Shown: one piece after another, positions 18,382 through 27,208 of the stretch
Layout: each line of letters opens with the position of its first letter
Numbering within the stretch: position 1 is the first letter of the stretch
Origin: an uncultured Kordiimonas sp.
GTDB lineage: Bacteria; Pseudomonadota; Alphaproteobacteria; Sphingomonadales; Kordiimonadaceae
Reading direction: 5' to 3'
DNA: 64,000 nucleotides
NCBI GenBank assembly: GCA_947503575.1
Contig: CANNDZ010000002.1
Span: 186,001-250,000 of the forward strand
The notes under the pieces: generated by a model
The model's input: the letters and a program-made list of their open reading frames with translations, nothing else
Databases searched by the model: none
What the model was told of the DNA's origin: nothing
Program-made: the position numbers and the translations under genes

Positions 18382-18822
18382 ATGTCAAAAAACAGATTGT
18401 TTCTGGTTGCCGTAGACGGCAGTGAATGGTCTGAAAGGGCCACTATGCGCGCCGTTAATCTGGCTGCTGAAGTGGGCGCGGATGTCAAACTTGTAACGGT
18501 CATTCCCTGGTCAGGCTATCAGCCGATGTCGATTGAAGAACTGGCAAACAGACCAATTGCCCGTGAAGAAGAAGAAAAACACGCGCGCGAGCATATCCTT
18601 GCGCCGCTGGTGGAAGCAAACAGCAACAAAGGCGTGGATATCAGCATGCATTTTGATTGGGGCAACCCGGTTGATGTTATCAAAGAGCTTGCCAAAAACG
18701 AGCACGCACAAATGGTGTTTGTTGGCAGACGCGGACGGTCCAAGCTGACCGACCTGATCCTCGGCAGTGTTGCTAATTCACTAGCCCATTCGTTGGGCGT
18801 CCCGATTGTGCTGGTGCCATAA
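18382..18822 (+). CDS. Universal stress protein, UspA family
   Basis: This is a single-domain Usp of 146 residues. It opens with LFLVAVDGSEWSERATMRAV and ends with the nucleotide-binding signature VGRRGRSKLTDLILGSVANSLAHSLGVPIVLVP-like segment (G-x2-G-x9-GS). GGGAG seven bases before ATG 18382 fixes the start; an in-frame ATG at 18349 would add 11 residues with no ribosome site. It follows the P450-GMC pair by 66 bases. Its last 50 bases overlap the opposing end of the hybrid kinase gene, an unusually long convergent overlap. Confidence 0.92.
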   Translation: MSKNRLFLVAVDGSEWSERATMRAVNLAAEVGADVKLVTVIPWSGYQPMSIEELANRPIAREEEEKHAREHILAPLVEANSNKGVDISMHFDWGNPVDVIKELAKNEHAQMVFVGRRGRSKLTDLILGSVANSLAHSLGVPIVLVP

Positions 18823-20407
18823 TTGAATCGGCGTCTGGCGCGCTATCAAGTTTAGCATTTTCTTTGTGATTTTCGATAACGTCGGAAATCGCTTTTTGCA
18901 GGGTTGTGGGATCAACCGGTTTTGATTGATACCCATCCATCCCGGCATTGAGGAACTTTTCGCGGTCCCCGTCCAGCGCATGTGCCGTAAGCGCCAATAT
19001 TGGCGTTTTGCCCACATCACCAAACAATGACCTGATCATTGTTGTGGCCTCCAGTCCGTCCATCACCGGCATGGAAATGTCCATCAATATAATATCAAAC
19101 GGCATCCCAAGCTGGACTTTTGCAACAGCATCCTGACCGTTGCCGACCACGGTGACAGAATGGCCAAACCGCTCTAAAATTGTCCTGAACAGCATCTGGT
19201 TAACCGGGTTATCCTCCGCCACAAGAATATTCAACTGCCGCCCCGCATCATCGCGCAGGTGAGGTACCCTCTCCGCGGCTGCGGCATCCGGTTTTTTGTC
19301 ATCTGGTTTCTGTGTAGATGCAGTTACTGCAGGGGCCGGAATATCAACCATGAATGTTGTGCCGCGGCCAAAATCACTTTTTACCGAGACGACACCGCCC
19401 ATCAGCTCAACCAGCTTGTGGCACAAAATAAGACCAAGACCCGTATTGCCGTAGGCGTCCTCATTGGCTGCATCTGCACCAGTGAAAAGGGACGGCAAGC
19501 GATCTTTGGCAATACCAATACCGGTATCAGAAACCGAAATCGATAGCTGCCCTCCACTATCCGTATCCGCCGCATGAGCAACCGAGAGGGTAACCGTTCC
19601 CTGATCGGTGTAACGAAACGCATTATCCAGCAAAATAAATAGAATTTGTTCCACTTTGGTTTTGTCAACATCAACAACGGATGGCAAGTCTTCGGCAAGA
19701 TCGAGGTGCGTGACAATGCTCTTTTGCTCCGAAGCAGCGGCAAACTGCCCCAGGCTCACACGGGCGACGTCCTCAATATTTGTGTTAGCCTGCTCAAGTT
19801 GCATGACCCCTTGTTCCAGCAAGGTAATCGCCTGAATCTCGTCAACCAGATGCATGAGCGCGTTACACGACCGCGACAAAATATCGACATAGGTCGCTTG
19901 CTGTTTGCTTAGCTCTGTTTCAGCGAGCAAATCAGCAATGCCCAGCACACCGTTAACCGGCGTACGCAAATGGTGGCTCAGGCCCGACAGAAAATCGACC
20001 GTATGGCGCGATACAGTGCCAGCATCTGAAAGGTCAGCCTTGGGTGTAGTTGCAGCAGCGCTACCTTCTACAATCTGTACAAGAAGTTGACCTTTGTCTT
20101 GATCAGGCGTGATCATCATGCTGGCTAGTTGGCCGTCACCAAGCACCTGCGCCGTCAATAACTGGGGTGTATTCCGCCTCAAACAGTCCTTTAGGATAGT
20201 GGCTAATGCCCGTTGCTCGCTTGGTACACGCAGAAGTTCGCATAACCGCCCCTCCTGCCCCGACAGGCCGCTGGCAAGCTTGGTAAAAGCGGTATTGCAG
20301 GCCAACACAAGCCCTTCAGCATTAACACAGGCGTAGGGAAAGGGAACGTCATCGAACGCCCTGGCGCTTGGGCCAGTTGGTGGGCTTGGGGCTGTTTCTT
20401 TGGCCAT
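18773..20407 (-). CDS. Hybrid sensor histidine kinase with receiver domain
   Basis: This is a cytoplasmic two-component protein of 544 residues with no membrane segment. A PAS-like N-terminal part (PFPYACVNAEGLVLACNTAFTKL, residues about 22-45) precedes a HisKA domain with the phospho-acceptor in GLSHHLRTPVNGVLG. The HATPase domain has the N, G1 and G2 boxes (FILLDNAFRYT, VSDTGIGIAK, GNTGLGLILC). A C-terminal receiver follows, with acidic pair AEDNPVN, phospho-Asp in ILMDISMPVMDG and Lys in YQSKPV. No histidine-phosphotransfer gene is nearby, so the downstream path is unknown. The signal is probably intracellular. Confidence 0.93.
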   Translation of the reverse strand: MAKETAPSPPTGPSARAFDDVPFPYACVNAEGLVLACNTAFTKLASGLSGQEGRLCELLRVPSEQRALATILKDCLRRNTPQLLTAQVLGDGQLASMMITPDQDKGQLLVQIVEGSAAATTPKADLSDAGTVSRHTVDFLSGLSHHLRTPVNGVLGIADLLAETELSKQQATYVDILSRSCNALMHLVDEIQAITLLEQGVMQLEQANTNIEDVARVSLGQFAAASEQKSIVTHLDLAEDLPSVVDVDKTKVEQILFILLDNAFRYTDQGTVTLSVAHAADTDSGGQLSISVSDTGIGIAKDRLPSLFTGADAANEDAYGNTGLGLILCHKLVELMGGVVSVKSDFGRGTTFMVDIPAPAVTASTQKPDDKKPDAAAAERVPHLRDDAGRQLNILVAEDNPVNQMLFRTILERFGHSVTVVGNGQDAVAKVQLGMPFDIILMDISMPVMDGLEATTMIRSLFGDVGKTPILALTAHALDGDREKFLNAGMDGYQSKPVDPTTLQKAISDVIENHKENAKLDSAPDADSIMAPAQSGRPTNGLVN

Positions 20408-20608
20408 TAAATTCTCATCATTACAGGTGGTTCACTAAACATACTAATAGTGCAGTAGTGCGCTTCCCCAGCCCAATGGCCGCACAACTACAATACCAAA
20501 TACCATTTCACCTGCGAAATACGTCTAAAGGTAGGCAGCACATCGCAAAATCATGGTATTCAGGCAGTTTAATACACGAATAGGTAGAGAGAAAGAGAAT
20601 TCTCCTCA

Positions 20609-22435
20609 TCAGTATCCGATTGCGATGCCGTCTTTACGCATTTCGGTCGCACCCCAATACACACCGGTTTGCGGATCCCGCCAAATTGCCTGATAGCCGC
20701 CAAAAGGCCCGGAAGTGATACGCAGCGTATGACCCCGCAGTTCTAGCTCGCGGTAGACTGCCGGTGTAATACCGCTTTCCAGCTCCAGCGTGCCACCATC
20801 CTGCATGCGGCCCTGCCATGTCGGTTCTGTAGATCCGGTATGATGAAACCGTGCGGCGTCGCCTGCGTCCTGCACAGTCATACCAAAGTCCAGCATATTC
20901 ACGATAATTTGCGCATGGCCCTGCGGTTGCATGGCACCACCCATCAGGCCAAAGCTCATGACCGGCTCGCCGTCTTTGGTTAAAAACGCGGGAATAATCG
21001 TGTGGAAAGGTCGCTTTCCAGGCGCGTAAACATTCGGGTGCCCCTCGGTCAGGGAAAACTGAGCCCCTCTGTCCTGAAACATGAAACCAAGACCGTCCGG
21101 AACAAGGCCAGACCCCATGCCCCGGTAATTGCTTTGGATCAGCGATACCATCATGCCGTCTTTGTCAGCGACGGTCATGTATATGGTGTCCCCTTCCAGC
21201 AGTTGGGCGTCGCCGTGGTTCACTTCGGTCAGCACGGATTGCATATCAATCAGATTACGACGTTCGGCAGCATAGTCTTTGGACAAAAGCTGCTCCAATG
21301 GCACGGTGTAAAAATCCGGGTCTGCGTAAAATCTTGCACGGTCTTCAAACGCCAGTTTTTTGGCTTCAACCATTACATGCAGATAGTCTGCTGAATTCTG
21401 GCCCATGGAGGCCAGGTCATAGCCTTCAACAATGTTCAGCATCTGCAGGGCTGCAATGCCCTGCCCGTTGGGCGGCAATTCCCAAACATCATAGCCGCGA
21501 TAGTTTACGCTAACCGGGTCAATCCAGTTGCCAGCATGCTGTTCAAAATCGACTTTGCGCAAGGGCCCACCAATCCGCCGGAAATAGGCGTCAATGGTGT
21601 CTGCAATTGCGCCTTTATAAAACGCATCCCGCCCATCGCGGCCAATTGTCTCCAGCGTGTTTGCCAAGTCCGGGTTGCGGAAAATCTGCCCTTCAACCGG
21701 GGCTTTACCATCCACCAGATAGGTCGCCCGGTAATTATCAATCTCTTCAATAATGCCTTCTGCATGCAGTTTGGGGAAACCATCCTCATGCAACGTCATA
21801 TAATAGGCAATCACCTGCGTTACCGGGAAGCCTTCGCGCGCATACTTCACTGCAGGGGCAAGGTTTTCTGCCATCGATAAACGACCGAATTTTTCATGTA
21901 ACATAAACCAGCCATCCACCGCACCCGGCACAGTTATCGATAGACTGCCCCAGTCGGGGATATCGGTTTTGTCTGACAGCTTGGCCTTCAAGTCATCCAG
22001 TGTCTGACCGAGCGGAGCGCGCCCCGAGCCGTTCAGGCCATGCAAACGCTGGGTTTTCGGGTCCCATACGATGGCAAACAGGTCACCGCCGATACCGTTG
22101 CCGGTTGGCTCCATCAGGCCAAGCGCCGCGTTGGCAGCAATGGCTGCATCCACCGCCGTTCCACCTTGTTTTAAAACATCAATGGCGATCTGGCTTGCCA
22201 GCGGATGCGATGTTGCAGCCATGCCATTACTACCCAGCACCGCACTGCGTGTGGCCCAGGGTGCGCCGTAAACACGGTCTCCGCGGTTATCACCCCTCAG
22301 TGATTCAATTGGTTTTGGACCAGAACTTGGCTCGGTCACAGCACCCTCCCCCGACATGGTATTGCCCAAATTGAAACCGATGGCGGCTGCTATCGCAATT
22401 GCCACCACGACAAAAAAACCTGCTTTTCCTTGCAT
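20609..22435 (-). CDS. ggt: Gamma-glutamyltransferase
   Basis: This N-terminal-nucleophile hydrolase (608 residues) is anchored or exported by the hydrophobic N-terminus GFFVVVAIAIAAAIGF. GTAVDAAIAANAALGLMEPTGNGIGGD is a family signature. The autocleavage Thr is in LEGDTIYMTVADKDG, where T aligns with the catalytic Thr of E. coli Ggt and starts the small subunit. Known members remove the gamma-glutamyl group from glutathione in the periplasm. GGGGGTAGAG precedes the ATG. It starts only 49 bases after the stop of the sensor kinase in the PepSY two-component set, so co-transcription is likely. Confidence 0.93.
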   Translation of the reverse strand: MQGKAGFFVVVAIAIAAAIGFNLGNTMSGEGAVTEPSSGPKPIESLRGDNRGDRVYGAPWATRSAVLGSNGMAATSHPLASQIAIDVLKQGGTAVDAAIAANAALGLMEPTGNGIGGDLFAIVWDPKTQRLHGLNGSGRAPLGQTLDDLKAKLSDKTDIPDWGSLSITVPGAVDGWFMLHEKFGRLSMAENLAPAVKYAREGFPVTQVIAYYMTLHEDGFPKLHAEGIIEEIDNYRATYLVDGKAPVEGQIFRNPDLANTLETIGRDGRDAFYKGAIADTIDAYFRRIGGPLRKVDFEQHAGNWIDPVSVNYRGYDVWELPPNGQGIAALQMLNIVEGYDLASMGQNSADYLHVMVEAKKLAFEDRARFYADPDFYTVPLEQLLSKDYAAERRNLIDMQSVLTEVNHGDAQLLEGDTIYMTVADKDGMMVSLIQSNYRGMGSGLVPDGLGFMFQDRGAQFSLTEGHPNVYAPGKRPFHTIIPAFLTKDGEPVMSFGLMGGAMQPQGHAQIIVNMLDFGMTVQDAGDAARFHHTGSTEPTWQGRMQDGGTLELESGITPAVYRELELRGHTLRITSGPFGGYQAIWRDPQTGVYWGATEMRKDGIAIGY

Positions 22436-22484
22436 ACTCTACCCCCTACCCAAAGTTATCTAACAGCCTCGCCCAAGGTCAGAC

Positions 22485-23909
22485 TTATTTCGCCGGCAGC
22501 ATTATTGTTACGGCCAAACCGCCCAGTGTTGCTGTCGACAAATCAACATTCCCACCATACATATCGGCAATATCCCGCACAATCGCCAAGCCAAGCCCTG
22601 TTCCTGGCACATGCTCATCAAGGCGCTTACCCCGGTCGAACAAAGCTTCGCGTTCTTCCTCTGGCACACCGTCGCCGTCGTCCTCAATTCTGATTTCCAG
22701 CATCGGACGACGCAGACCTTGCTCAAGGCGAACGACATCAAGCTCAACTTTTGACCGTGCCCATTTGGCCGCATTTTCAAGGATATTGCCGATAATTTCG
22801 TCAAAATCCTCCTTTTCCCCATCGAAACTAATGCCGTCTGCACACGTCACTTTCGTTTCTATCGCCTTATCGCCTGCAATGACCTGTACAGCATTGACCA
22901 GTTTTCCAATGCGCGCGGCAACCGGTAAACCGGGGCCTGATCCCCCCCCAGCAATTCTCGCGCGTTTCAGGTGATGATCAATATGAACCCTGATGCTCTT
23001 GGCTTGCCGCCCAATCAATTGAGCACCATCGTCATCACGGCCATCCACTTCGTTCTGGATAACTGAAAGCGGTGTCTTCAGGGCGTGCGCCAGATTTCCA
23101 ACATGGGTTCGGGCGCGCTGCAACAGCTTGTCATTTTGGTCGATTAAGCCATTAATCTCGTCTACCAGTGGCTTCAGGTCGTCGGGCAACTGGCCATCCT
23201 TAGAACTCATTAACCGAGCGCTGCGCCCAGACCGCACGTCCACCAAATCCCGCCGAATGCGCCGCAATGGCCGTAGCCCGTAACTTACCTGCAAGACCAG
23301 CGCGAGCGTCACAGTCGCCAGAATAAGCGCCAGTGCGCTGAACAGCAGCCAGTTAAAACGGTCAATGGCGGCTTGCACCTCTGCCATATTGGTCGCCACC
23401 TGATAGTGGAACACCCGTTCTGCTTCGGGCAAAATAATATCATGTTCCGCCAACCGCACCGTTTGGCCATCAGGACCATCTGCGATGGAGTATCTCAACG
23501 CAAAACGGCGCTGTTCATGTTCTGAATATAGGGCGAAATCCCACAAGGACCGGGACCTGACCGGCTCCATACTGGCTTCCGAAACCTGCCAGTACCATCC
23601 AGAATACGGCGTCATAAAACGCTGGTCGGCCAATGGTTGGTTGAAGCGGAATTCACCATTTGGCGACACTTCGCTGATGCCCACGAGCGTATCAAGCAAC
23701 AGTTCAAGGCGTTCGTCCACATCGGTCAGCACGTAGCTTCTGAACGCAAAGGACAAAACAACGCCGCCAATAATCAAGGCGAGAGACGACCAGACAACTG
23801 CGGAAACAATCAACCTGCCAGTGAGCGAAGCCCTGAACCGCGCAAAAGCGCCCGGACTGTCGCTGGTCTTTTTTGATACAGATCCTTTGCTGTCCGCTGT
23901 GTCGCTCAC
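22485..23909 (-). CDS. Membrane sensor histidine kinase (PhoQ-like)
   Basis: This sensor of about 474 residues has two membrane segments (LIVSAVVWSSLALIIGGVVL and LLFSALALILATVTLALVL) that bracket a periplasmic domain of roughly 140 residues. A HAMP-like linker (LRRIRRDLVDVRSGRSARL) leads to HisKA with the phospho-His in VGNLAHALKTPLSVI. HATPase boxes are NILENAAKWA, IEDDGDGVPE and GTGLGLAIV. I use GTG 23909, which overlaps the regulator's stop (GTGA) and has GGGGAGAAG upstream; an in-frame ATG at 23927 would add six residues. It is paired with the OmpR-type regulator before it. The periplasmic domain has no family I can name. Confidence 0.93.
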   Translation of the reverse strand: MSDTADSKGSVSKKTSDSPGAFARFRASLTGRLIVSAVVWSSLALIIGGVVLSFAFRSYVLTDVDERLELLLDTLVGISEVSPNGEFRFNQPLADQRFMTPYSGWYWQVSEASMEPVRSRSLWDFALYSEHEQRRFALRYSIADGPDGQTVRLAEHDIILPEAERVFHYQVATNMAEVQAAIDRFNWLLFSALALILATVTLALVLQVSYGLRPLRRIRRDLVDVRSGRSARLMSSKDGQLPDDLKPLVDEINGLIDQNDKLLQRARTHVGNLAHALKTPLSVIQNEVDGRDDDGAQLIGRQAKSIRVHIDHHLKRARIAGGGSGPGLPVAARIGKLVNAVQVIAGDKAIETKVTCADGISFDGEKEDFDEIIGNILENAAKWARSKVELDVVRLEQGLRRPMLEIRIEDDGDGVPEEEREALFDRGKRLDEHVPGTGLGLAIVRDIADMYGGNVDLSTATLGGLAVTIMLPAK

Positions 23910-24577
23910 GCGTGCTCTTCTCCCCATTCCATGCGGTAGCCAAGGCCGCGCACGGTATGAATTACCGGCACATCAAGCTTCTTCCGGATGCGGTTCACGA
24001 ACACCTCTATGGTGTTCGAATCCTTGTCAAAGTCTTGGTCATAAATATGTTCGGTCAGTTCTGTACGGGAAATAACTTTCCCGTCATGATGCATCAGATA
24101 CGACAGCAGCTTGAATTCCTGTGCTGTTAACTTGACTGCAGCGCCGTCAACCATAACCTTGCTGTTGCGGGTATCAAGCCGCACCGGGCCCACTTCCAGT
24201 ACAGGAGAGGTCTGCCCGGCAGACCGACGGATAAGGGCACGTAAACGCGCCAGCAGTTCCTCTACGATAAAAGGTTTCGCCAGATAATCATCGGCCCCGG
24301 CGTCCAGCCCTTCTACTTTGTCAGTCCAGCTGTCGCGCGCTGTTAAAATCAGCACAGGCATCTGGCGATCATCGGCACGCCACTTTTTCAGAATGCTGGC
24401 GCCGTCCATAACCGGCAGACCCAAATCCAAAATAACGGCATCGTAGGGCTCGGTATCCCCCAGGAAATGCCCTTCTTCGCCGTCATAAGCGATGTCATAG
24501 GTGTATCCGGCATCCTTCAGGTTGCCCGCAATCTGGCCCGCCAGTGTTTCGTCGTCCTCAACGATCAAAATACGCAT
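23906..24577 (-). CDS. OmpR/PhoP-type response regulator
   Basis: This is a 223-residue DNA-binding regulator. The receiver domain has the acidic pair VEDDE, phospho-Asp51 in AVILDLGLPVMDG, and Lys in YLAKPFIVEEL. The winged-helix output domain follows (KLTAQEFKLLSYLMHHDGKVISRTELTEHIY, then TIEVFVNRIRKKL and VRGLGYRM). The gene lies between a PepSY gene and its cognate kinase, all on the minus strand with 33-base and 4-base junctions. Phosphorylation by the kinase and control of this operon are inferred from order. Confidence 0.95.
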   Translation of the reverse strand: MRILIVEDDETLAGQIAGNLKDAGYTYDIAYDGEEGHFLGDTEPYDAVILDLGLPVMDGASILKKWRADDRQMPVLILTARDSWTDKVEGLDAGADDYLAKPFIVEELLARLRALIRRSAGQTSPVLEVGPVRLDTRNSKVMVDGAAVKLTAQEFKLLSYLMHHDGKVISRTELTEHIYDQDFDKDSNTIEVFVNRIRKKLDVPVIHTVRGLGYRMEWGEEHA

Positions 24578-24610
24578 ATCTGCCCCTTCCAGCCTGGTTT
24601 GGAAACAATT

Positions 24611-24934
24611 CTAACGTTTACTAACAATCGCGCCGGTTTTTGCATCCACTACCAGCACCATCACACGACCATTTTCGGGCCGAACGCGCAGGTCATATTG
24701 CCAACCCTGGTTGGTGCGTCGTAATTTCTGGCCAACGACTTTTCCGCCCACTTGACTTTCGACAATCTTCTTAATCTTTGAATATGGCAGGATATCGCCG
24801 CGCTTGAGAGCTTCGCGTGCATCGTCGTGTTCTTGGGCTGCGGTGAATGCTGCCGAGCTGCCCACAGGTGGCACAGCCAGCCAGACAAAGGCCCAAATGA
24901 GCGAAATGAACAATATCCCAAGAATGCGTTTCAT
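24611..24934 (-). CDS. PepSY domain protein
   Basis: This small exported protein has 107 residues. The N-terminal hydrophobic stretch (ILGILFISLIWAFVWLAV) is a signal or anchor. The C-terminal part (SKIKKIVESQVGGKVVGQ, then GWQYDLRVRPENG and VLVVDAKTGAIVSKR) is a typical PepSY domain, thought to inhibit periplasmic proteases or modulate a sensor. Small PepSY proteins are often encoded with PhoPQ-like systems, as here. It is the first gene of the apparent PepSY-regulator-kinase-ggt operon. Confidence 0.9.
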   Translation of the reverse strand: MKRILGILFISLIWAFVWLAVPPVGSSAAFTAAQEHDDAREALKRGDILPYSKIKKIVESQVGGKVVGQKLRRTNQGWQYDLRVRPENGRVMVLVVDAKTGAIVSKR

Positions 24935-25092
24935 AAGCTATATTTCCGACATACGGGCTGAACCCTGGATGAATTAACATGATGGGCATCAATCATGTGT
25001 GATCAAGCAAATAATAGCCAAAGCGCCTATGCTGTTAAACGTGACACACCGAAAAGGTACCCACACGGAACGAAAGAAAGGGAAAACGGATC

Positions 25093-25944
25093 ATGAAATC
25101 AATCATTCTGCCGCTCACACGGGAAAACGATGTCGCCTTTTTATCGAACGCCGCGGCCGGGCTGGCAACGAAACTGTCTGCCGACGTAACGGGGTTGTTT
25201 GTCCGCAGGGACCCAAAGCATGCCATCCCCTTGTTGGGGGAAGGCCTCACCGCCGACATGATCCAGCAAATGTGCGACGCAACAGAACGTGAAGGCCTGC
25301 GCTATGCTGCCGAAGCAGAACAAATGTTCAGCGACGCAATGACACGCGAGGGTGTGTCGATTGATTGCGAGCCAGGAGAAAATGCAACAGCCTGCTGGCG
25401 AACCGTTGTTGGTGATGTAAGTGACCATGTTGGACGCTGTGCCCGCACCACCGATTTTGCCATTTGTGAACGCCCTGATGACAAAACGTCAGCACAGGCA
25501 GAAATTTTTAATGACCTGATTTTTCGGTCTGGTCGATCAGTATTGATGGTACCCAAGGCTTACCCAGCACCCCAGCTTGATACCATGATTGTCGCCTGGA
25601 ATGGACGCGCGGAATGTGCCCGCGCCGTTGGCGCCGCCTTGCCGCTGCTGCAAAAAGCCAAAAAAGTTACAGTGCTTCAGATTGGTGACATCGGTGAAGA
25701 CCGGCCGACATTAGCGGATATTGATCGCTATCTATCCCTGCACGGGATCGCTTGCGAGCAGCTGCATGTTCATGATGGAAGTGGCACTGTCGGCGAGCAA
25801 GTGTATGCCAAAGCGCAGGAAACCAGCGCGGATTCGATTGTAATAGGCGCTTTTTCCACCGCTCGCTGGCGCGAACTGATTTTGGGCGGCGTGACCCGAC
25901 ATCTGATCGAAACAAGCGATATTCCCATTTACATGAGCCATTAA
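25093..25944 (+). CDS. Universal stress protein with tandem Usp domains
   Basis: This 283-residue protein resembles two-domain UspA proteins. The first half begins KSIILPLTRENDVAFLSNAA. The second begins LDTMIVAWNGRAECARAVGAALPLL and ends with a GAFSTARWRELILGGVTRHLIETSDIPIYMSH-like segment, in which the ATP-binding G-x2-G signature is only partly kept. AAAGGGAAAA precedes the ATG. It is transcribed alone, divergent from the PepSY operon. A general stress or nucleotide-sensing role is known for the family but not shown here. Confidence 0.88.
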   Translation: MKSIILPLTRENDVAFLSNAAAGLATKLSADVTGLFVRRDPKHAIPLLGEGLTADMIQQMCDATEREGLRYAAEAEQMFSDAMTREGVSIDCEPGENATACWRTVVGDVSDHVGRCARTTDFAICERPDDKTSAQAEIFNDLIFRSGRSVLMVPKAYPAPQLDTMIVAWNGRAECARAVGAALPLLQKAKKVTVLQIGDIGEDRPTLADIDRYLSLHGIACEQLHVHDGSGTVGEQVYAKAQETSADSIVIGAFSTARWRELILGGVTRHLIETSDIPIYMSH

Positions 25945-26050
25945 TACCGCCGCGATAGACAACGGTAAGCTATCCCTTGTGGTATGCCACCAATGCCTGA
26001 TACTAACGCAGAAGCCCCTGGACTGGGGCAGATTTGATCAGGAGCTGTTG

Positions 26051-27169
26051 GTGGCAAAAGCGCTGCGTATTCTTCATATATTTCCGTCGTTTGAACTCGG
26101 TGGCTCGCAGCGGCGCATGGTCACCTATTTGAACGAGACAAAAGCACCGCACACCCATCTGATCCACGCTTTGGATGGGTGTTATGATGCTGCGGACCTT
26201 ACCGAGCATTTCACCAAGGCCAACCTGCCAGAAGGCATGATCGAAAAAGGGGATACTGTTGCTGCTGTACGCGCCTGTCGGCGGTTACTGGCCAAAGTAA
26301 AGCCAGACCTTTTGGTGACCTACAACTGGGGCAGCATTGAATGGGTGTTGGCCAACCGCTGGCCTAAACGCGCCCCAATGATCCATATTCAGGACGGCTT
26401 TGCAGAAGACGAACAAATAAGCGAGAAGCCCAACAGGCAGCGGTTGCGGCGTGTGGCCTACCGGGCGTGCGACCGCGTAATCGTACCGTCTCGGCAACTG
26501 GAAGCCATTGCCCGCGAAAGCTGGCGCATCAAAAGCGACAAGCTGGTGTATGTGCCAAATGGTATTGATACAGCAAAGTTTGAGGGCGAAGCCGACAAAG
26601 CGTTATTGGCGCGGCATAAATTAAATTCTGACCACCATCTGATTGGTACTGTTGCACGCCTGAACCCCGAGAAAAACATTGGCCGGCTTATTGAAGCCTT
26701 TAGCGCCATTGAAAACAAACACCCGTCTGCGCGATTGGTGATTGTGGGTGATGGCGTTGGCATGTCAGCGTTGAAGATGCTGGCAGAACGCATTTGCCAG
26801 CCTGAGCGGGTTATTTTCATGGGGGCAATGGACACCCCGCAACAGATAGTGCCTGCTTTTGACATGTTTGCCTTGTCCTCCGACACGGAGCAAATGCCGA
26901 TTTCCGTTCTCGAAGCCATGGCCGCGGCAAAACCGGTTGCCAGCACTGATGTTGGTGATATCAAGCAAATGATAACACCCGAAAACGGACCCTTTGTGCA
27001 GGGACGGGAAGCTGCAGAACTGGCGACAAGCCTGGACACCCTTTTGTCTGACCCGGCGCTGGGCAAAAGCATTGGCACGGCCAACCAGAAAAAAGTTCGG
27101 GATCAATTTGGCTTGCAAACGATGGTCGATACCTATGACCAGCTGTTTGCCGCCAACGGCAAAAAATAG
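26051..27169 (+). CDS. Glycosyltransferase family 4
   Basis: This is a GT-B type sugar transferase of about 372 residues. The acceptor-side N-terminus is LRILHIFPSFELGGSQRRMV, a form common to GT4 enzymes of exopolysaccharide and lipopolysaccharide synthesis. The donor domain shows TVARLNPEKNIGRLIEAF, VIVGDGVGM and the E-x7-E loop in LSSDTEQMPISVLEAMAAAKPV. I use GTG 26051 with AGGAG six bases upstream; the longer in-frame ATG 25979 adds unlike sequence. It stands apart from any polysaccharide cluster and converges on an MFS gene. Confidence 0.92.
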   Translation: MAKALRILHIFPSFELGGSQRRMVTYLNETKAPHTHLIHALDGCYDAADLTEHFTKANLPEGMIEKGDTVAAVRACRRLLAKVKPDLLVTYNWGSIEWVLANRWPKRAPMIHIQDGFAEDEQISEKPNRQRLRRVAYRACDRVIVPSRQLEAIARESWRIKSDKLVYVPNGIDTAKFEGEADKALLARHKLNSDHHLIGTVARLNPEKNIGRLIEAFSAIENKHPSARLVIVGDGVGMSALKMLAERICQPERVIFMGAMDTPQQIVPAFDMFALSSDTEQMPISVLEAMAAAKPVASTDVGDIKQMITPENGPFVQGREAAELATSLDTLLSDPALGKSIGTANQKKVRDQFGLQTMVDTYDQLFAANGKK

Positions 27170-27208
27170 CCGATGACATGCGTTGTCGCCTAAATCACTT
27201 TGGTGGCT

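Noticed and set aside
26458-27084. 208-codon minus frame inside the glycosyltransferase
   Set aside because: It is antisense to conserved GT4 motifs and its composition (Ser/Arg/Met-rich) is not protein-like.
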